From assembly GCF_009017415.1 (NCBI RefSeq), contig NC_092404.1, positions 372,001 through 436,000 on the forward strand: 64,000 nucleotides of DNA, read 5' to 3'. Made by a program: the position numbers and the translations under genes. Positions 37,313-49,690 of this stretch are shown here, one piece after another; the stretch's first letter is position 1; each line of letters begins with the position of its first letter. Origin of the DNA: Aspergillus flavus. Taxonomy: Eukaryota; Ascomycota; Eurotiomycetes; Eurotiales; Aspergillaceae. Below the pieces are notes generated by a model. The model was not told the DNA's origin. It made no database searches and was given only the letters and a program-made list of their open reading frames with translations.

Positions 37313-39378
37313 CTAGTTATAATAGGTGGTTATGCTATCATCAAATTTACTTAACCACCAAACGATGATGTCATCCTCTGGTAGCCTTTGCACATTCAAC
37401 CTAGAGTAATTTATATCACTCCAGATATCCTTAATGTAACGTCGACCATCGATAACATCCTTTTCCACATATGTAGGCTTTAGGACTTTTTGAGTTAGGT
37501 CACAATCTCAACGTACCTGTCCGAGCGATTCGATATGTTGGTCGCTGTAAAATAACAGAAGACCTATGCACGGAGAGTGCAATTGTTCTTTATCCCTGCA
37601 GACCTGCGCCTTTATAAGACCTTTAAGTGGGGCTTTCGTCATATACCAGGTACACGCTGGTGAGCCTCGGTCGGGAGGGACCACTGGGGGTTTAAGATAT
37701 GTATCAAGCGGAGGCTCTGGGGTCTTGGTATGATACCGGTCACTGCAAGGAACTCCAAGTTCAGAGATAAAGTTAGAGGCTAGATCTAGTCCGTTATGAA
37801 AAATCCCTGATATAGGACCATCGCCATCCCTAACTAAGGAATAGTACTCATGATAATTGATGAGATGGATAGGAAATTTGAGGTCCAAATGTGATAGTTC
37901 TTCCCAGAGAGGTACGGAGCTGTGCCGGTAAGTAATTAGAAAATCATTAGGAAACTCAACGGTGTTCTTACTACTACAATAGGGCAGGGAGTTGGCCCGC
38001 GGTGGACTTTAGACATCCGGACCCAAGCTCCTTCAAGGTATTCATATCTATTAAATGGACAGTAAATCCACTGGATATGACCTTTCCGACTTTTTCGATA
38101 CATTGAATCGACGAACTCTCTGAACATTGTCGATATACCTGAGAAACCGTGGATCCCAATAGTTCTAGCATTCGCGCAACAGACGATATGGCCTTGAGTA
38201 TAGGAATCGAATTTGACGTAGTCTAAGCGAGGCTTGTCTTGAGCATGCTCAAAGTTCCACGGGTGACGGTAAAAGTTCCACGAGTGAATAGTAGGTGGGA
38301 ATGGAGAGCTCCAGACCCGATACTTAGAGGATAAATCGCGGGAGAGGAGCTGAACACCTCTTATAAAAAGACCCTAGTTATGTTAGCTACTGCGCCCTTG
38401 ACTTTTATAGGTAATTAGTTATATATCATAGTTCACGTAGATCTCTAGATGAGTCTTTCATATCGAAGATCTCGTACCACGGTGACCCGTCTGATATAGG
38501 GTTTGAACTATGCTCCAGAAATTGAATTCCATGTACACCAATGCTGTCGAATGAGACAATAATTTTATTGATATCACTAGGTAGCTTTATGTGGCATTGA
38601 TAAGAGCCACCCATTGATTCAAGGGGTTTATCGCTTAACCTTGTCAAATAAGAAGTTCCGTGATAAATTATTCTGGACATGCAGATCTCCTATGTTAAGC
38701 TTAGCTGTGTATACTGAGGTATACAGTTGCTATTTCTTAGCAGTTCAATCAATCGACGGGTCTCGCCAAGTACAATTAAGTACCAGCATGGAGTAATAAG
38801 CTCGCAAATCATAATCCTAATTTCAGCTGGTAATTACGCAAACAGGCTTTGACTGAAACTATCGTGTATAGTATCTTTTGTATAACTGCTAAAAAGTCCT
38901 TCTAAGGTCGACGCAGTTTCTTTATATTTTTTTTTTTTTTTTTTTGAGACTTATAAGTAGGTCTGGTTGCATCAGCAAACCTTCCTAAATCTTCGAAGGT
39001 GGGCTTCTTGGAGGGCACGTAGCTACTCTTCAAGACATTGTAGCAAGCCGCATGAAACCAGACTGATGGGTACGGTGAACGTAAACAGGGTCCGCATGGA
39101 TCTCCACACTCAGGGATTGTGAGCAAATTTTGAGCTAGGTCTGTATATACATTAGGTCAACCGGGCACAAGCCGTGAGAAGAAGGACGCACCAAGGATAT
39201 ATGATCCAACTGTTGCAGTTTGTTTGCACAGTACGCATACAGACCGTCCAATATAAATATCTGGTGAACAAGCCATCGCTGGAGGACGCACGGAAGACTC
39301 AGCAGAATTCTGTACAGTCTCACACAGAGGAATGAAATGTGATGTGTGATTCGCGATTACTATACGATGTTCGGCCAT
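37313..39378 (-). pseudogene. decayed F-box-like protein gene
   Basis: The minus strand holds one ordered protein in pieces. The N-terminus MAEHRIVIANHTSHFIPLCE is followed by CSPDIYIGRSVCVLC and then, after a single in-frame TGA (39157-39159), the same frame continues with IPECGDPCGPC and VWFHAACYNV. A lysine run from a 19-T homopolymer follows (38927-38945), then an F-box-like LPAEIRIMICELITPCWYLI (about 38830), and later segments around 38600, 38200, 37880 and 37400 (GRRYIKDIWSDIN). Stops and frame changes without usable splice pairs separate them. The family, cysteine-rich N-terminus plus F-box-like centre, looks like a multi-copy fungal family I cannot name. Confidence 0.55.
38927..38945 (+). 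repeat. poly-T homopolymer (19 T)
   Basis: Falls inside the F-box-like relic, where it encodes a lysine run on the minus strand just before the frame is lost. Slippage here may have caused the frameshift. Confidence 0.85.
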
Positions 39379-40312
39379 TGCGGTTGAGGTACCAAAGCAG
39401 ATCTGAGTCAGAGAGGCAACGGATAGTTCTTAGTTCTCGATGGGAGTTGCAGAATTAGAGTGTTGTAATGATAGTGAGGGAATGGGGAAGAAGGTATCAA
39501 ACACATGTGTTGCCTATGTTCATGCGACAGGAAAGGGGCGTCAAGGTTAGCAGCTACACTACGTTAGTGACGACACTGGCAAACCCGGTGACTAATCCGA
39601 CACTAGATAGAGTAAGTTTATGGCAGGATGGCCATAATAAATGCTCATAACTGGGTTCAAAATGAAAATTGACTACGGCGACCAATTGTTGTTGCTCCGA
39701 GCCCTTATGTACTTGAGAAGTCGAGTGCAAGATCCAATTTTAGACCCGACCTATTAACAACAAATAGTTTTATATACCCCTATATAAGTCACTAATGAGA
39801 AAGACAGGATATAATTCTTAAAAGACTACAAAAATACTTATCTTAATCGGAGTATTCAAGGAAGTGATAAAAATTATGAATTAATCTAATCTGGTTACGG
39901 AGGCATGCACGGAAAAGGCCACTTGGTCACGTGAACACTGGTCAATAACAATTTGCGGTCTTAAATCAAGCCATACTATTGGTCAAATAGTCACGTGATC
40001 ATTGACCACCTGGCGAGCTACTTATTCTCCAAATATGGGCAAGAAACAGAAAGATTGGGTGGAAGAACGCAATAAACTAGGCGATGAATTGCGGGATGAT
40101 TACCTGCCTATCAGTACTACTTTTGTAAGTGTAGTCTTGACCATGGACCATAGTCGATACTCGATAGTACAAGGCGGCAGGTACTAGGTAAATGCCGGCA
40201 TTTTCTGTTTCGGGAAAAGCGCAGCTTCACGATATGTACGGCAGCCTGAGGCATTCCGCGTCGTTGGTTTGTACTGTACCGCGTAAGTTGTTTGACTGCT
40301 TTCGAAAGAAAG
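39379..40312. other. upstream region of the terpene synthase gene
   Basis: About 930 bp, AT-rich around 39760-39880. It carries two TCACGTGA palindromes at 39927-39934 and 39991-39998, each near GGTCAA motifs (39940, 39981 and TTGACC at 40003). An ORF from ATG 40192 could be an alternative 5' exon of the synthase gene, but no splice joins it. Confidence 0.45.
39926..39998. promoter_or_regulatory. paired TCACGTGA (E-box) elements
   Basis: Two copies of GTCACGTGA, 64 bp apart, about 315-390 bp before the predicted terpene synthase start. TCACGTGA is a perfect palindrome of the bHLH-binding type. Which factor binds is unknown. Confidence 0.5.
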
Positions 40313-41676
40313 ATGAGAACACCCCTCCCAAGAACCTGGTCGAAACAACCATCGATACGGATATCCCAACTGCCACTATGTCTTAGCTCACGCCTCAGTC
40401 CCAAACACCACCGCTATACGTCGCAGAACGCTAGAGAGCTCAACCAGGGGCCTAGCCCACAGAATCGGACGAGGAACATCCAGTATGCCTTCGACCCAGT
40501 CGACAATGCGACGGCGAAACAACTATCCAGTCCATTCTCCTTCCTAAGTCCTGAGAATATTCCGCTCCCCGTATTCCAGCATGCGAATCGCCTCGTCCCA
40601 TCCAGCCTCGGCGTCCCATGGCCCACCTCCTTCCCCACCACCTTCCAGTCGAAATACTGGGTAGAAGTGGAGGAGAGGACAAGGGCATATACTCAAGAAC
40701 TCCTAGCCCTACGGCCGGGAAAATATCAAGCGAAATATATCGAGGCGGTTATCGACGGGGCGGTCTCACTGCTAGTAAATGCGGTACCAATGGGCAACTT
40801 GACGAGGTTGAAGTCCCTCACAAAGCTCTACGTGTTCTTCTTTCTGAGTGATGGTGATTAGACGTGTGGATATCTTTTGGCTGTTGTAACTAAACTCTCT
40901 GCAGATCTGGTTAATTCCAACAATGTATGCTCCGTCCATACCGATGCGGGTTGCTGAAGTGGAACGTTGACCTAGAACTGCAGCGAGTGACGATGGTCCC
41001 TAGTCATGTTGACGGGAAGGATGAACAGGAACCAGAATATACAGTTTACAACATGCTGGCCAAAGAATTTCTTTCAGAAGATTTTGTGCAGGGGAAGAGA
41101 TTGCTGGAAAGCGTTATATCTTGGATATCGGCCGCACAACATACGCCCCCTGAGACATTTCCTACGTTAGAGGATTATATGGCGTATCGAGCGAGCGATG
41201 TGGGAGCTGGGTACGTCCGACCACTGATCTACGACGAGTGACACTAACCCCCTCAGTGCTGTTTTCGCAGTATGGAATTCGCTTGCGACATTACCTTGTC
41301 CAACACTGACATCGAAGCCGTCGAACATCTCAGATCACTCTGTGAAAAGCACTTCTTACTAACAAATGACCTGTACTCCTATGCTAAAGAAGCAATCGCT
41401 GAACAGGAGCATGGTGACTCTGTCCTCAACGCCGTTCGGGTCGTTCAGCGCCTGATGAATACCTCGGAAAATTCGTCAAAAGCGATTGTTCGCCAAGTTA
41501 TCTGGGATGTAGAGCGCCAGATGAACGAGGAATATGAACGTCTGCTTCAGGATGCGCCAAAGTCGCAGCTAACATATGCACAGGGGCTAATAGTCTGCGC
41601 TGCAGGGAACATGTTCTTCTCAGCCACCTGTGCTCGCTACGCGCGAGTCGTTGAGGGATCAAGATTGCATGTATAG
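40313..41676 (+). CDS. class I terpene synthase
   Basis: Four exons, 40313-40853, 40905-40924, 40984-41210 and 41271-41676; 397 aa, all phases agree. The metal-binding triad is complete in the second site: NDLYSYAKE (Asn295, Ser299, Glu303). YMAYRASDVGAG carries the diphosphate-sensor Arg256, and ARYAR near the end gives the Arg-Tyr pair (385-386). The first aspartate motif reads SDDLVN (Asp180-Asp181), so the usual fifth acidic residue is Asn184. It straddles a 20-nt exon. There is no prenyltransferase domain, so it is a cyclase only, as in fungal sesqui-, di- or sesterterpene cyclases of the fusicoccadiene-type N-terminal branch. No P450 or transferase lies nearby; neighbours are a decayed F-box gene and mcr1. 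The start is uncertain; an in-frame ATG was chosen about 150 codons before the motif region. It may be functional or newly decaying. Confidence 0.75.
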
Positions 41677-41870
41677 ATCAGTTGTAGATGTCGTTGCATA
41701 TATACACCCTCCTCCCGCGATCTAAACAATATGATTATATATCAACATCTCATGGCCTGACATCAATTCAAGTAGTGCATTAATAATCACAAACCCAAGC
41801 ACCTCGAACGACCATTCTATGCAAACAGGTATACCCTAGAAAACAAACTAAGAAAGAGAGATGAGAAAGC

Positions 41871-42895
41871 CTAAAACCTATAAACCTGCCCTTTCTCAAA
41901 CCCCAACCTATCCAAAATCCCCCTCTTCCCAACCAACGACTCCTCCATAGCAGGCGGCCCACAAACAAACACCTTCGCACCCTCCCCCTTCCCATCAACA
42001 ACGCCCCTCAAGAGCTCTTCAGTCACATACCCCGTCCTCAATCCCTCCTTCTCCTCCTCCAACCGACTAACCGTATAAACATACTCAAACCGCCCAGGAA
42101 ACCGCTTCTTATACTCCTCCAGCTCCTCCCTGAGCAACAAATCCTGCTCACTATTCACGCCAAAGACAAGCTTAATCTTCGTCTTATCATTCGGGTTATC
42201 CAGAATTCCCCGGATAAGTTGGTAAATGGGCGTTATGCCGGCTCCGCCAGCTATAGCGTAGATCTGAGGGTATTGGTTCGGGACCCAGGAGAAGCCCTTG
42301 AGGGCTGTGAGGAAAGTGAGGGTGTCCCCCGGAGCAAGGGAGTGGATGTGAGTGCTTGCTTTGCCGTTGGGGTATTGTTTTACCATTAGCTCTAGGGTTC
42401 CTTGTTGGTCTGGGTTTGGTTTTGTCAGCTGTTGTGTTATATAGCATGGATGTGGATACTAGTGGAATCACTCACTCAGATCACTAATTGGTGTATACGG
42501 TCTGAGAACAGGTAACCACCGTCCAGTTGGTCGGCAGAATGTAAGCAGTGCCGCTGTTACAAATTAGCAATTATCACAAACCATCTCTCCCGTCCTATCG
42601 AATGAGAACCTCCGAAAGAGCACATACAAGTCAACGACAACCCACTCCTAGCATTCTTATCTGGGAACTCAAACACGAGCCGCTTCGTATTATGATTCAC
42701 GGCCTTAACGCTCTGCACACGCAGAGTCGTAAACCCGAACTTGGAGAACATCACGGGCGCCTCGTCTGATTCCGCGTGAACCTGGGGAAGAAAATAAGAT
42801 CGAGCGCAGTAAGCCCCGATACCGAAGGCAGCGAGCGCGGAGAAAAAAGTAGTCTTTGTCGCTAGGGACGCGGGAAGTCGTCTAATTTGAGCCAT
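41871..42895 (-). CDS. mcr1: mitochondrial NADH-cytochrome b5 reductase
   Basis: Three exons, 42895-42628, 42553-42476 and 42409-41871; 294 aa with matching phases. The N-terminus has a short basic leader and one membrane segment (about 17-34, FFSALAAFGIGAYCARSYF), as in Mcr1, which is found at the mitochondrial outer membrane and in the intermembrane space. Then FGFTTLRVQSVKAVNHNTK, the FAD-binding RPYTPISDL, GTLELMVKQYPNGKAST, the NADH-binding GGAGITPIYQLIRGIL and CGPPAMEESL, and the usual terminus LGFEKGQVYRF. It passes electrons from NADH to cytochrome b5-type acceptors and helps ergosterol synthesis and ascorbyl radical reduction. It is a conserved housekeeping gene; a TATATATAG motif lies about 55 bp upstream. 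It marks the end of the gene-poor zone. Confidence 0.93.
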
Positions 42896-44336
42896 TCGCT
42901 TGATGGGTACTATGGATTAACTGATCGAAGATGTACCGAGAAAAGACTATATATAGCTCGAGGTACAGTACATATGTTTATTTATATGTGGTGTCTCTAC
43001 CTAATCCATATCGGGCGCTGCAGGCCCCGAACACCGACTGTTACACGAACTAAATTGGCCACTGGGGACTACTGCTTACGACGCGCACTACTTTCATCTA
43101 TTTCGGCAATGAGATTTATTATTTGCGTGTGTTATGGGCTCAATCCGGCGTTCGGTGGTCGTTAGGGCCGATGATGTCCATTGTCGGATTTTGTCGGGTT
43201 TTGGAAACGGGTGCAACTACAGCTTACCTTGGAAATGCAATTGTGGCACCACGCGTCGTTTACTTCTCTTTCTGAGATACATCAGGCCAGAATTAGCAAT
43301 TTGATGGGTGCAATGGTCTAACCATATACCATTTAGACTAGATATTTGTTCCTCTAGAGTGTGAAGGCAGTCCGTTGTATGGATGGCGAAATAAGCTCTA
43401 TATCCCTAAGCTTATTTCTAACAGACGCATCCATCCTTAGCTTGCGTCTAGTTTATCCATATAATTTAGCAAATTAATGTATAGAACTAGTCAAACCACA
43501 CGACTTAGTTGTGGCAGAATCCGTCGGGTAGCGATATATATCTTGATGCTGTGACCACCATCTTATCATCGCCGATAGCGGCATGTCTACACTTTTCTGT
43601 ATAAGGCTGGGTACAGGCTCAGTGCCAAAGCTGAGACAGTCCACTATGATCTGCTCAATAGTGATGATTTCCAAAAGCAAGTTGTCTCTATAAATTAGGG
43701 CCCAAAGAGTCCAGTGAGATGGCTAGAAGACAGCACATGCCAAGGCTTCGGCTGCCAAACACGCTAGATGAAAGCGGTTAGTTCCCACATCATGGGACTG
43801 ATATAAATTCTTCCCGTCCGCCGCGAATTTTGAATTGCTTTTCTCTTTCTTGTTTACCCGGCAAATGAGAACACCATCTGCTTTAATGTAAGCAGCTATT
43901 TTACCATACAAGCACAACTCGAAACAGAAAATGCCGGACTCGTAGACTGGTCGCTGGCGATCCAGACCTTCATTTCTTTTCAGGGTATTAAACCCCAGCC
44001 GCGACAAGTCCCTCATGGCCAATCATCCATGTGCGAGCGTCGTTAGCTGTCTGCCTCTAAATACCCAAAGCAATGGATGACAATAAGCATGTTGGCGTTT
44101 TCTACGAGCGACTCGCATTGTCTCTCGATGATCTTGTCGTGCGTCAGCATGAAAGTCGTCATCCTACATCCTTAAACTACATTATAAACTTGGTAGAGAA
44201 TACTGGCACTGGAAGCCAACTTCGACACAAGATATTGTGCTCTGGTTATCAAGACCGGCATCTCTGCGGACCTGTGTCTGCGATGTCATTATCTATTCTC
44301 CCAGAATGTGCTTTTCCATAAACAAATGCTGGTGGA
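42896..44336. other. 1.4-kb intergenic region
   Basis: No gene supported; the minus ORF at 43723-44016 (FNTLKRNEGLDRQRPVYESG..) has weak coding character and no family. Nothing else seen. Confidence 0.4.
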
Positions 44337-46088
44337 TCAGATGAATGGATCAGAGAAGACCGACCGTTTGTAGCTGTCTTGGTTATTCCAATAGGTGGTG
44401 TCATGCTGCACCTCGGGTCCGGTGGCTCCAAACTCCCATCCAAGCTTGATCTTCGTCCACTGCATGAGATGGCTTGCAATTTTCAAATGTCCGAAGTCTG
44501 TTGGATGACCACCCGGCGAGATATCGTTGTGCTGTAGAATTCCCTTCGTGTCGAAGTAATGCACGTATCCATTCTTTTCGAAGTGCTGGTATACCTTCTG
44601 TACTTCGGACTCATAGATCGTTTCCTGCACCCAGGTTGAGCCAGATTTGATGAAATTACCCCAAAGGGACTATTGAAATTAGCATAAACCGATCGACACG
44701 TGAGAATAATGGCGTACCATGAGGACAATCTGCGCATCAGGCCAAACGCCATGCACGTTCTCCACCATCTTAACGTAGCTCTGGTAGTAATCGTCGCTGG
44801 GGACATTATTCACTGTTCTAGCATCGTTCGTACCCAAATTGATGATCACCAGGTCAGCCACACGATGAGCGGTGAAATTCCACGCTTCAGGTTTGTCGCC
44901 GAAGGCTGCATTCGCGCGGTCGCCCACATCTGAGGCACGGGACCATTGATATGTCTGGAGTGGATGGTCAGTAACACTTGTTTTGTGGGGAGGATGGAAT
45001 ATACCATGCCGCGAGCATCGCCACCATAACATTGCTTGTCTACCAAGCAAATTCCGGGATACGCCTGCGCTAGTTAGAATGTCGGTACCATGTTAAACAA
45101 GAGGCTCATACAGTGATCGTATACTCAGCATTGCCTAAACCGGCCGCGAAGTTAAAACCCCACGACGCGAGACCCTCATAAGTAGCGTACTGCCCTGATG
45201 CGAGCCTTCAAGTCGATGAAGTCAGTAAAGTTTGTAGGCCCTTTCTGATGGGTGCAAACTCACGAATCTCCAATGATCTCTACAGTTCTATTGAACTCTG
45301 CGGCTTTTACCAACCGCGCGTCCGAAGCAACATAGACGCTATCAATTTGGACTGTGTGAATCGTAAGTAACGAACATCAAGTCGAACCGGCGAAACTTAT
45401 CCATAGCCCCAATTCGTCACTAAATTGGTCAGTATAAGCGCGTATAATTTTACTTTTTATTAACATACCTCGCAGTTCAAACGTCTTGTGATCCGTATAC
45501 TCTGTTTCATTCAGTGCCGACGATCCAGGCTCGACAAACTGATAGGCTGAATTGGCCGTAACATTCGAAAACTCCCAATCAAGCCCACCAATCCTATAAC
45601 AATCAAATCAGAAACAGTGTCATAGACAATCCAGACGAGCGTACCGATAAGCCACAAGTACATCCTTCGACGTGTGTTCACCAAAGCTCACTGCGAGCTG
45701 CCGGAATGTCAGCCACTGATAGAGCTCAACTCCAAGCTGCAGTAGAGCATACCTTATCGCCCGTAAATCCAAACTTGACACCAGGAACACTGGACCAATT
45801 AGTTATTGTCACCAGAAAGAATAGCCAAAACATACGACCACCCTAACGAAACCAGTTAGCATCATCTTCCAAACATGACACAATCTATCACTCACAAGAA
45901 GTATAAGTACTATCCCACCTCCCCTTGTACGAGATCTCCGACGCGTCGGCCCCGTAACTCTTCCAAGAATCATCAACAGACACCTGCTCAGCCTGCCCAG
46001 GATAAGGATTCAGCCTCTCCTGCCCATTCTCCAAGATTGTAGCAGCAGCCTGGAACGCCCAAGCCAGCGACAACAGCGAAAACCGCAT
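44337..46088 (-). CDS. secreted SGNH/GDSL esterase with N-terminal beta-sandwich (CE2-like)
   Basis: Ten exons: 46088-45896, 45842-45836, 45789-45753, 45697-45645, 45593-45469, 45351-45264, 45205-45112, 45064-45005, 44954-44718, 44669-44337; 408 aa, every phase agrees. Exon 2 is only 7 nt (GGTGGTC), flanked by gtgagt..cgttag and gtatgt..ggtccag. It supplies the double tryptophan of TSWWSVPGVKFGFTGDKLAV. Signal peptide MRFSLLSLAWAFQAAA; N-terminal jelly-roll (YRIGGLDWEFSNVT); then the SGNH domain with block I GDSLASG (Ser168), block III NLGTNDAR and block V HPTDFGH (Asp356, His359). This order matches carbohydrate esterase family 2, which removes acetyl groups from xylan or other glycans. The start follows the signal peptide; a longer ORF upstream is not used. 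Confidence 0.87.
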
Positions 46089-48001
46089 CCTAAACACCGA
46101 GATACAACCGTGCTTTCTCAAATCAAACACCCAGAGACAAGAACCAAATAATAAAAACACACAACCTAGCGAAGATCATCAGAATTTAAATCTAAACTAG
46201 CGTCATGCAAGGGAACATACTCCTTTCTTATTTCATTTGTGCAGAAAATCTGATTTCATTTGGTGGCTGGGATGGCATGTACTGTGGTGATCCTGGGCTC
46301 ATTCAGCTGTGCGATGGCTCGCCGGCTTTCTCCATTTTCGCGCTGCGTAGCTGATTAAATGCCGAGTTGGGTGGTCAATCACTTCCTTTCTGAGGATTTA
46401 TTTGATTTAGTGTGGGTCGTGAAGTAATAGATCGCATGATGGGGTTATTTGAGTGGGCTGGTGGTTCTCTTTGTACTTGATGTTGATAAGGGGGTCCGTC
46501 TTGTGTTTGAGCGATCTGGAATATGAGTTGATCTCAATAGGAGCAAAGGATGGAGACTTGTTGCTTCCTTTCGATTGTCAAGAGCGAACACGTGACGTCA
46601 TGGACATATGTTCCCGATTGGGAAGTCTTAGTGACTAAGCTGTTGAGACTAAAATGTTGATATATCGCTCATAGAGTAGTGTTTAGTACAGCCCTCTATG
46701 AATATCAGTTGAAAAATTCCGTAGTCATATGTGAATGCAAGTGTATTGCAGAATTATCTCAGCTTATTGTCCAGTTACTCAACTTGCATTATGTAGTTCA
46801 ATTCATGTATGGCGTATGCGTCTTCGTGAATCGGTCATTCTAAGTGATACTGTCGTCCGAAAGGGAACGGGCAAAGGGAGGAATGACAGGGGGATATTTT
46901 CCGCCTACTTTGTGTAAAGAATTAAATCTCAGAAGTGAATTACCATTCAATCACCTCGATTGAAAAGGTCCTTTCTCGGAGACATCGGTATATCAGACCA
47001 TCAGTAGGACTTCACTAGTGACCTTACGAATATATCCACGCTAAAATGAATTTACTGATTACGCAGTGCAGTTATAAGATGACATTTCTATGCACTGAAG
47101 GGAAACCCCCGGAGGGGGGTGGGTGCAGACGAGTCGATATCATGATAGAGTATGTTGACAAATGAGGCGAAGACCCTCAGTGCTGGCCCACGCGATGTTG
47201 AAGAGGCCGAAGCACAGGCGTATGATGCCTACCAAAGGTACCTGGAAGTAAGTCCGGGGTGGCCTGTGCTTATGCTATGACATTGTATGGCACGAAGTGC
47301 CGGGCATGGTTTTGTGCCACAAAGACGACGACTATTTACAGCCACTATTGGCACCTATGTGCTGGGGGACCGTGCCCAATATGTCGAAATACATGGCACA
47401 GATGCCTATCTGATCACGGACGCATTAATAACAATGAGACATATACGACAATCTATAGATTAGACCGCTAGTCGAAGCAAAGGAGCTCACATTTGATCGT
47501 CAGCTCTGACATTGAACCAAAAAATGAAAAGTCTATCTCGTGAACCCTCCCAGAGACGCTGCTTTTATTTATACTACCCGGCTCTTGGGCGGTGCTGGAC
47601 CGCAGGTGTCGGCAGCCTTGCCCATCGATCTGCTTGCTATATGCAGTAGCTTCCGATTCCTCGTTATCGGTGGCCTGAACCAGTTCAGGGAGGAAGTGGT
47701 CGATCTGTGCCGGCCCTCCCGACAGCGGGCAGAAACTTCTCATCGTCTTTAAGAAGTATACCGCCACTGCATTCGAATCGTTAACGGCTTTGTGGTTCAA
47801 AATATGTGCAGATAATTATTGTTGTACTTGGAGTGGCAATCGCTGGGACGTTGAATTGAAACCATGATGGCATAGTGAGAATGCCCTATTCTAGTCGTTG
47901 CGGGCTGTTGAACAATGCCAATATAAACTTAATAGAGTGAAGTATGAATACTTTCTTTTATACATACATATATCCTAGGAATGGTAATGCTAAATTTAGA
48001 C
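46089..48001. other. 1.9-kb intergenic region
   Basis: Mostly non-coding. A plus-strand segment around 47200-47465 reads EEAEAQAYDAYQRYLE, then after a stop RRRLFTATIGTYVLGDRAQY and ITDALITMRHIRQSID. It may be a relic of a gene, but is too short to name. Nothing else seen. Confidence 0.4.
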
Positions 48002-49690
48002 CTACTCATCCACCCTCGTACTAGTAGTCGGCGTCTTCAAATCCGCATCTCTTGGCCGTTCTTCATCATTCTTCAATGAGCCACCCGCAACCACCTCAGC
48101 ACCAAGGGCTTCCTGAAAAGCCACACGTTTGGGCAACAAGTATCGCACATCGATAAAACGCAAAACACAAGTCATGACGATGACAAGAACTAACAACGCA
48201 AGAGCACTCTGCCAACCGTACCGATAATATGGGGCCTGAGAGGCCGGCCAGACCAGGACCTGCGACCACGCCGAGATGGCATAGTATCCGGCGACTGCAA
48301 CACCAACGACGAGAGTGCGCGCTTCAGGATCTTGTGGGATGAGGTCAGAAAGCCAGGCAAAGATAAGTGGCGCGGTACCGAGGCAGGTGTGTGCAATGAA
48401 ATAAGATGCGTATGCGGCGGATACGTCAACCGATGTAGGATGTCGCGTCCAGATGCTCATGATGATACACGGGATAATGCCGATGATGCCTTGGAGGACG
48501 ATGAGTGTCCATCTCGTTTCGAGGAAGTCGGACAGCAAGGCCCACACCCATACGAAGACCACGTTGATGGCTGAGCCGCCGATGGGGATCGCGTTCACCT
48601 GAGAGACACTCCATCTTGGGCTGCCGTCTGGTCTCTTGAGAGCTTTCAAGAAAAGCGAAAAGTACACGTAGCCGTATGTCCCGAGGACGGTTGCGATATA
48701 TAACACCGCGATGAAATAGACCACCCACCCCGAAAACGTGCGCTTGACACCAGCCCATGTCATTCTCTTCGGCTCTGCGCGGCCATTACGTGCTAATCGT
48801 TCCATGGAGAGTTCGGCATGCACTTTCTTGAACCAAAATGCACGGGGGTTTGGCCTGTTCGGCAGATCAGGAATCATGAAAAATCCCAAGAATCCCCACA
48901 CCACAGTAATGATGGCGTTGATCACGAACAGCCACCGCCAGCCTGCTAGTCCATGGTGTCCCTCCATGGTGTTGGTGATGGCAGTTTGTAAAGCACCGGA
49001 CATCATCTGTCCCGCAGCTTGACACGACTGATAGAATCCCATGCGTTTGGCAAGCTCGGTGGGGGTGTACCAATACACTATAACCTGTTGGTCTTGGCTT
49101 ATAATCGCGTGGTGCAGATATTACGAAAACGGGAAATGGAAAGACCTACTAAATAAGGTCATCATTCCAGGCCACGCACTACTTTCGCAGAGACCGAGGA
49201 AGACTCGCAGAACGTATATCTGCTTCGCACTGTTACACATAGCAATCAACCCGGTTAAAACTCCCCAGGCGATTTCCAAACCAGGTAGCCAGAAACTGGG
49301 TCGGACATAGGTCAGAATGATCTGAGAGGGAATGAGCATGACGCAGTAGGCGGCATTGAAGTATGTCGTGAAGCTGAAGAAGTTAGCAATATGTTTTAGA
49401 TGTCGGGAGAGCTTTTTCACCCACAGATTCAGCTCGTTCCCAAAGAGATTCAGGTCTTCCTTCATGCCGGAAACGTAGGCATTGTTGATGTTCTGTTGAT
49501 CCAAATATTTGATAACTGTGTGCCTCTTTAGCCCTGTAGTGTTATGGAATCTTTATTTGCATCGTTTACCTTGAGATAGACAACCGAAAGTCAATAGAAA
49601 TATGTCCAGCCGTCGAACAAGCGCCTTCTCATCTGGGGAGCGAACATGATGCCTTGCCAACGCCGTGCGACTAAACTTAAAGGACACCAT
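48002..49690 (-). CDS. MFS permease of the Dal5 (allantoate / anion-cation symporter) family
   Basis: Four exons, 49690-49570, 49515-49425, 49373-49150 and 49077-48002; 503 aa with consistent phases. Signature sequences of the family are in order: LDQQNINNAYVSGMKEDLNL, FTTYFNAAYCVMLIPSQIIL, LGLCESSAWPGMMTLFMYWY (the MYWYTP block is rebuilt across the last intron), GWRWLFVINAIITVVWGFLG, WALLSDFLETRWTLI and FAWLSDLIPQDPEARTLVVG. About 12 membrane segments with cytosolic ends. Fungal Dal5-like proteins import allantoate, nicotinate, pantothenate or other small carboxylates by proton symport. The gene diverges from an FAD amine oxidase through a 610-bp promoter with many GATA sites, suggesting uptake of a nitrogen compound then oxidised by the neighbour. 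Confidence 0.9.
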
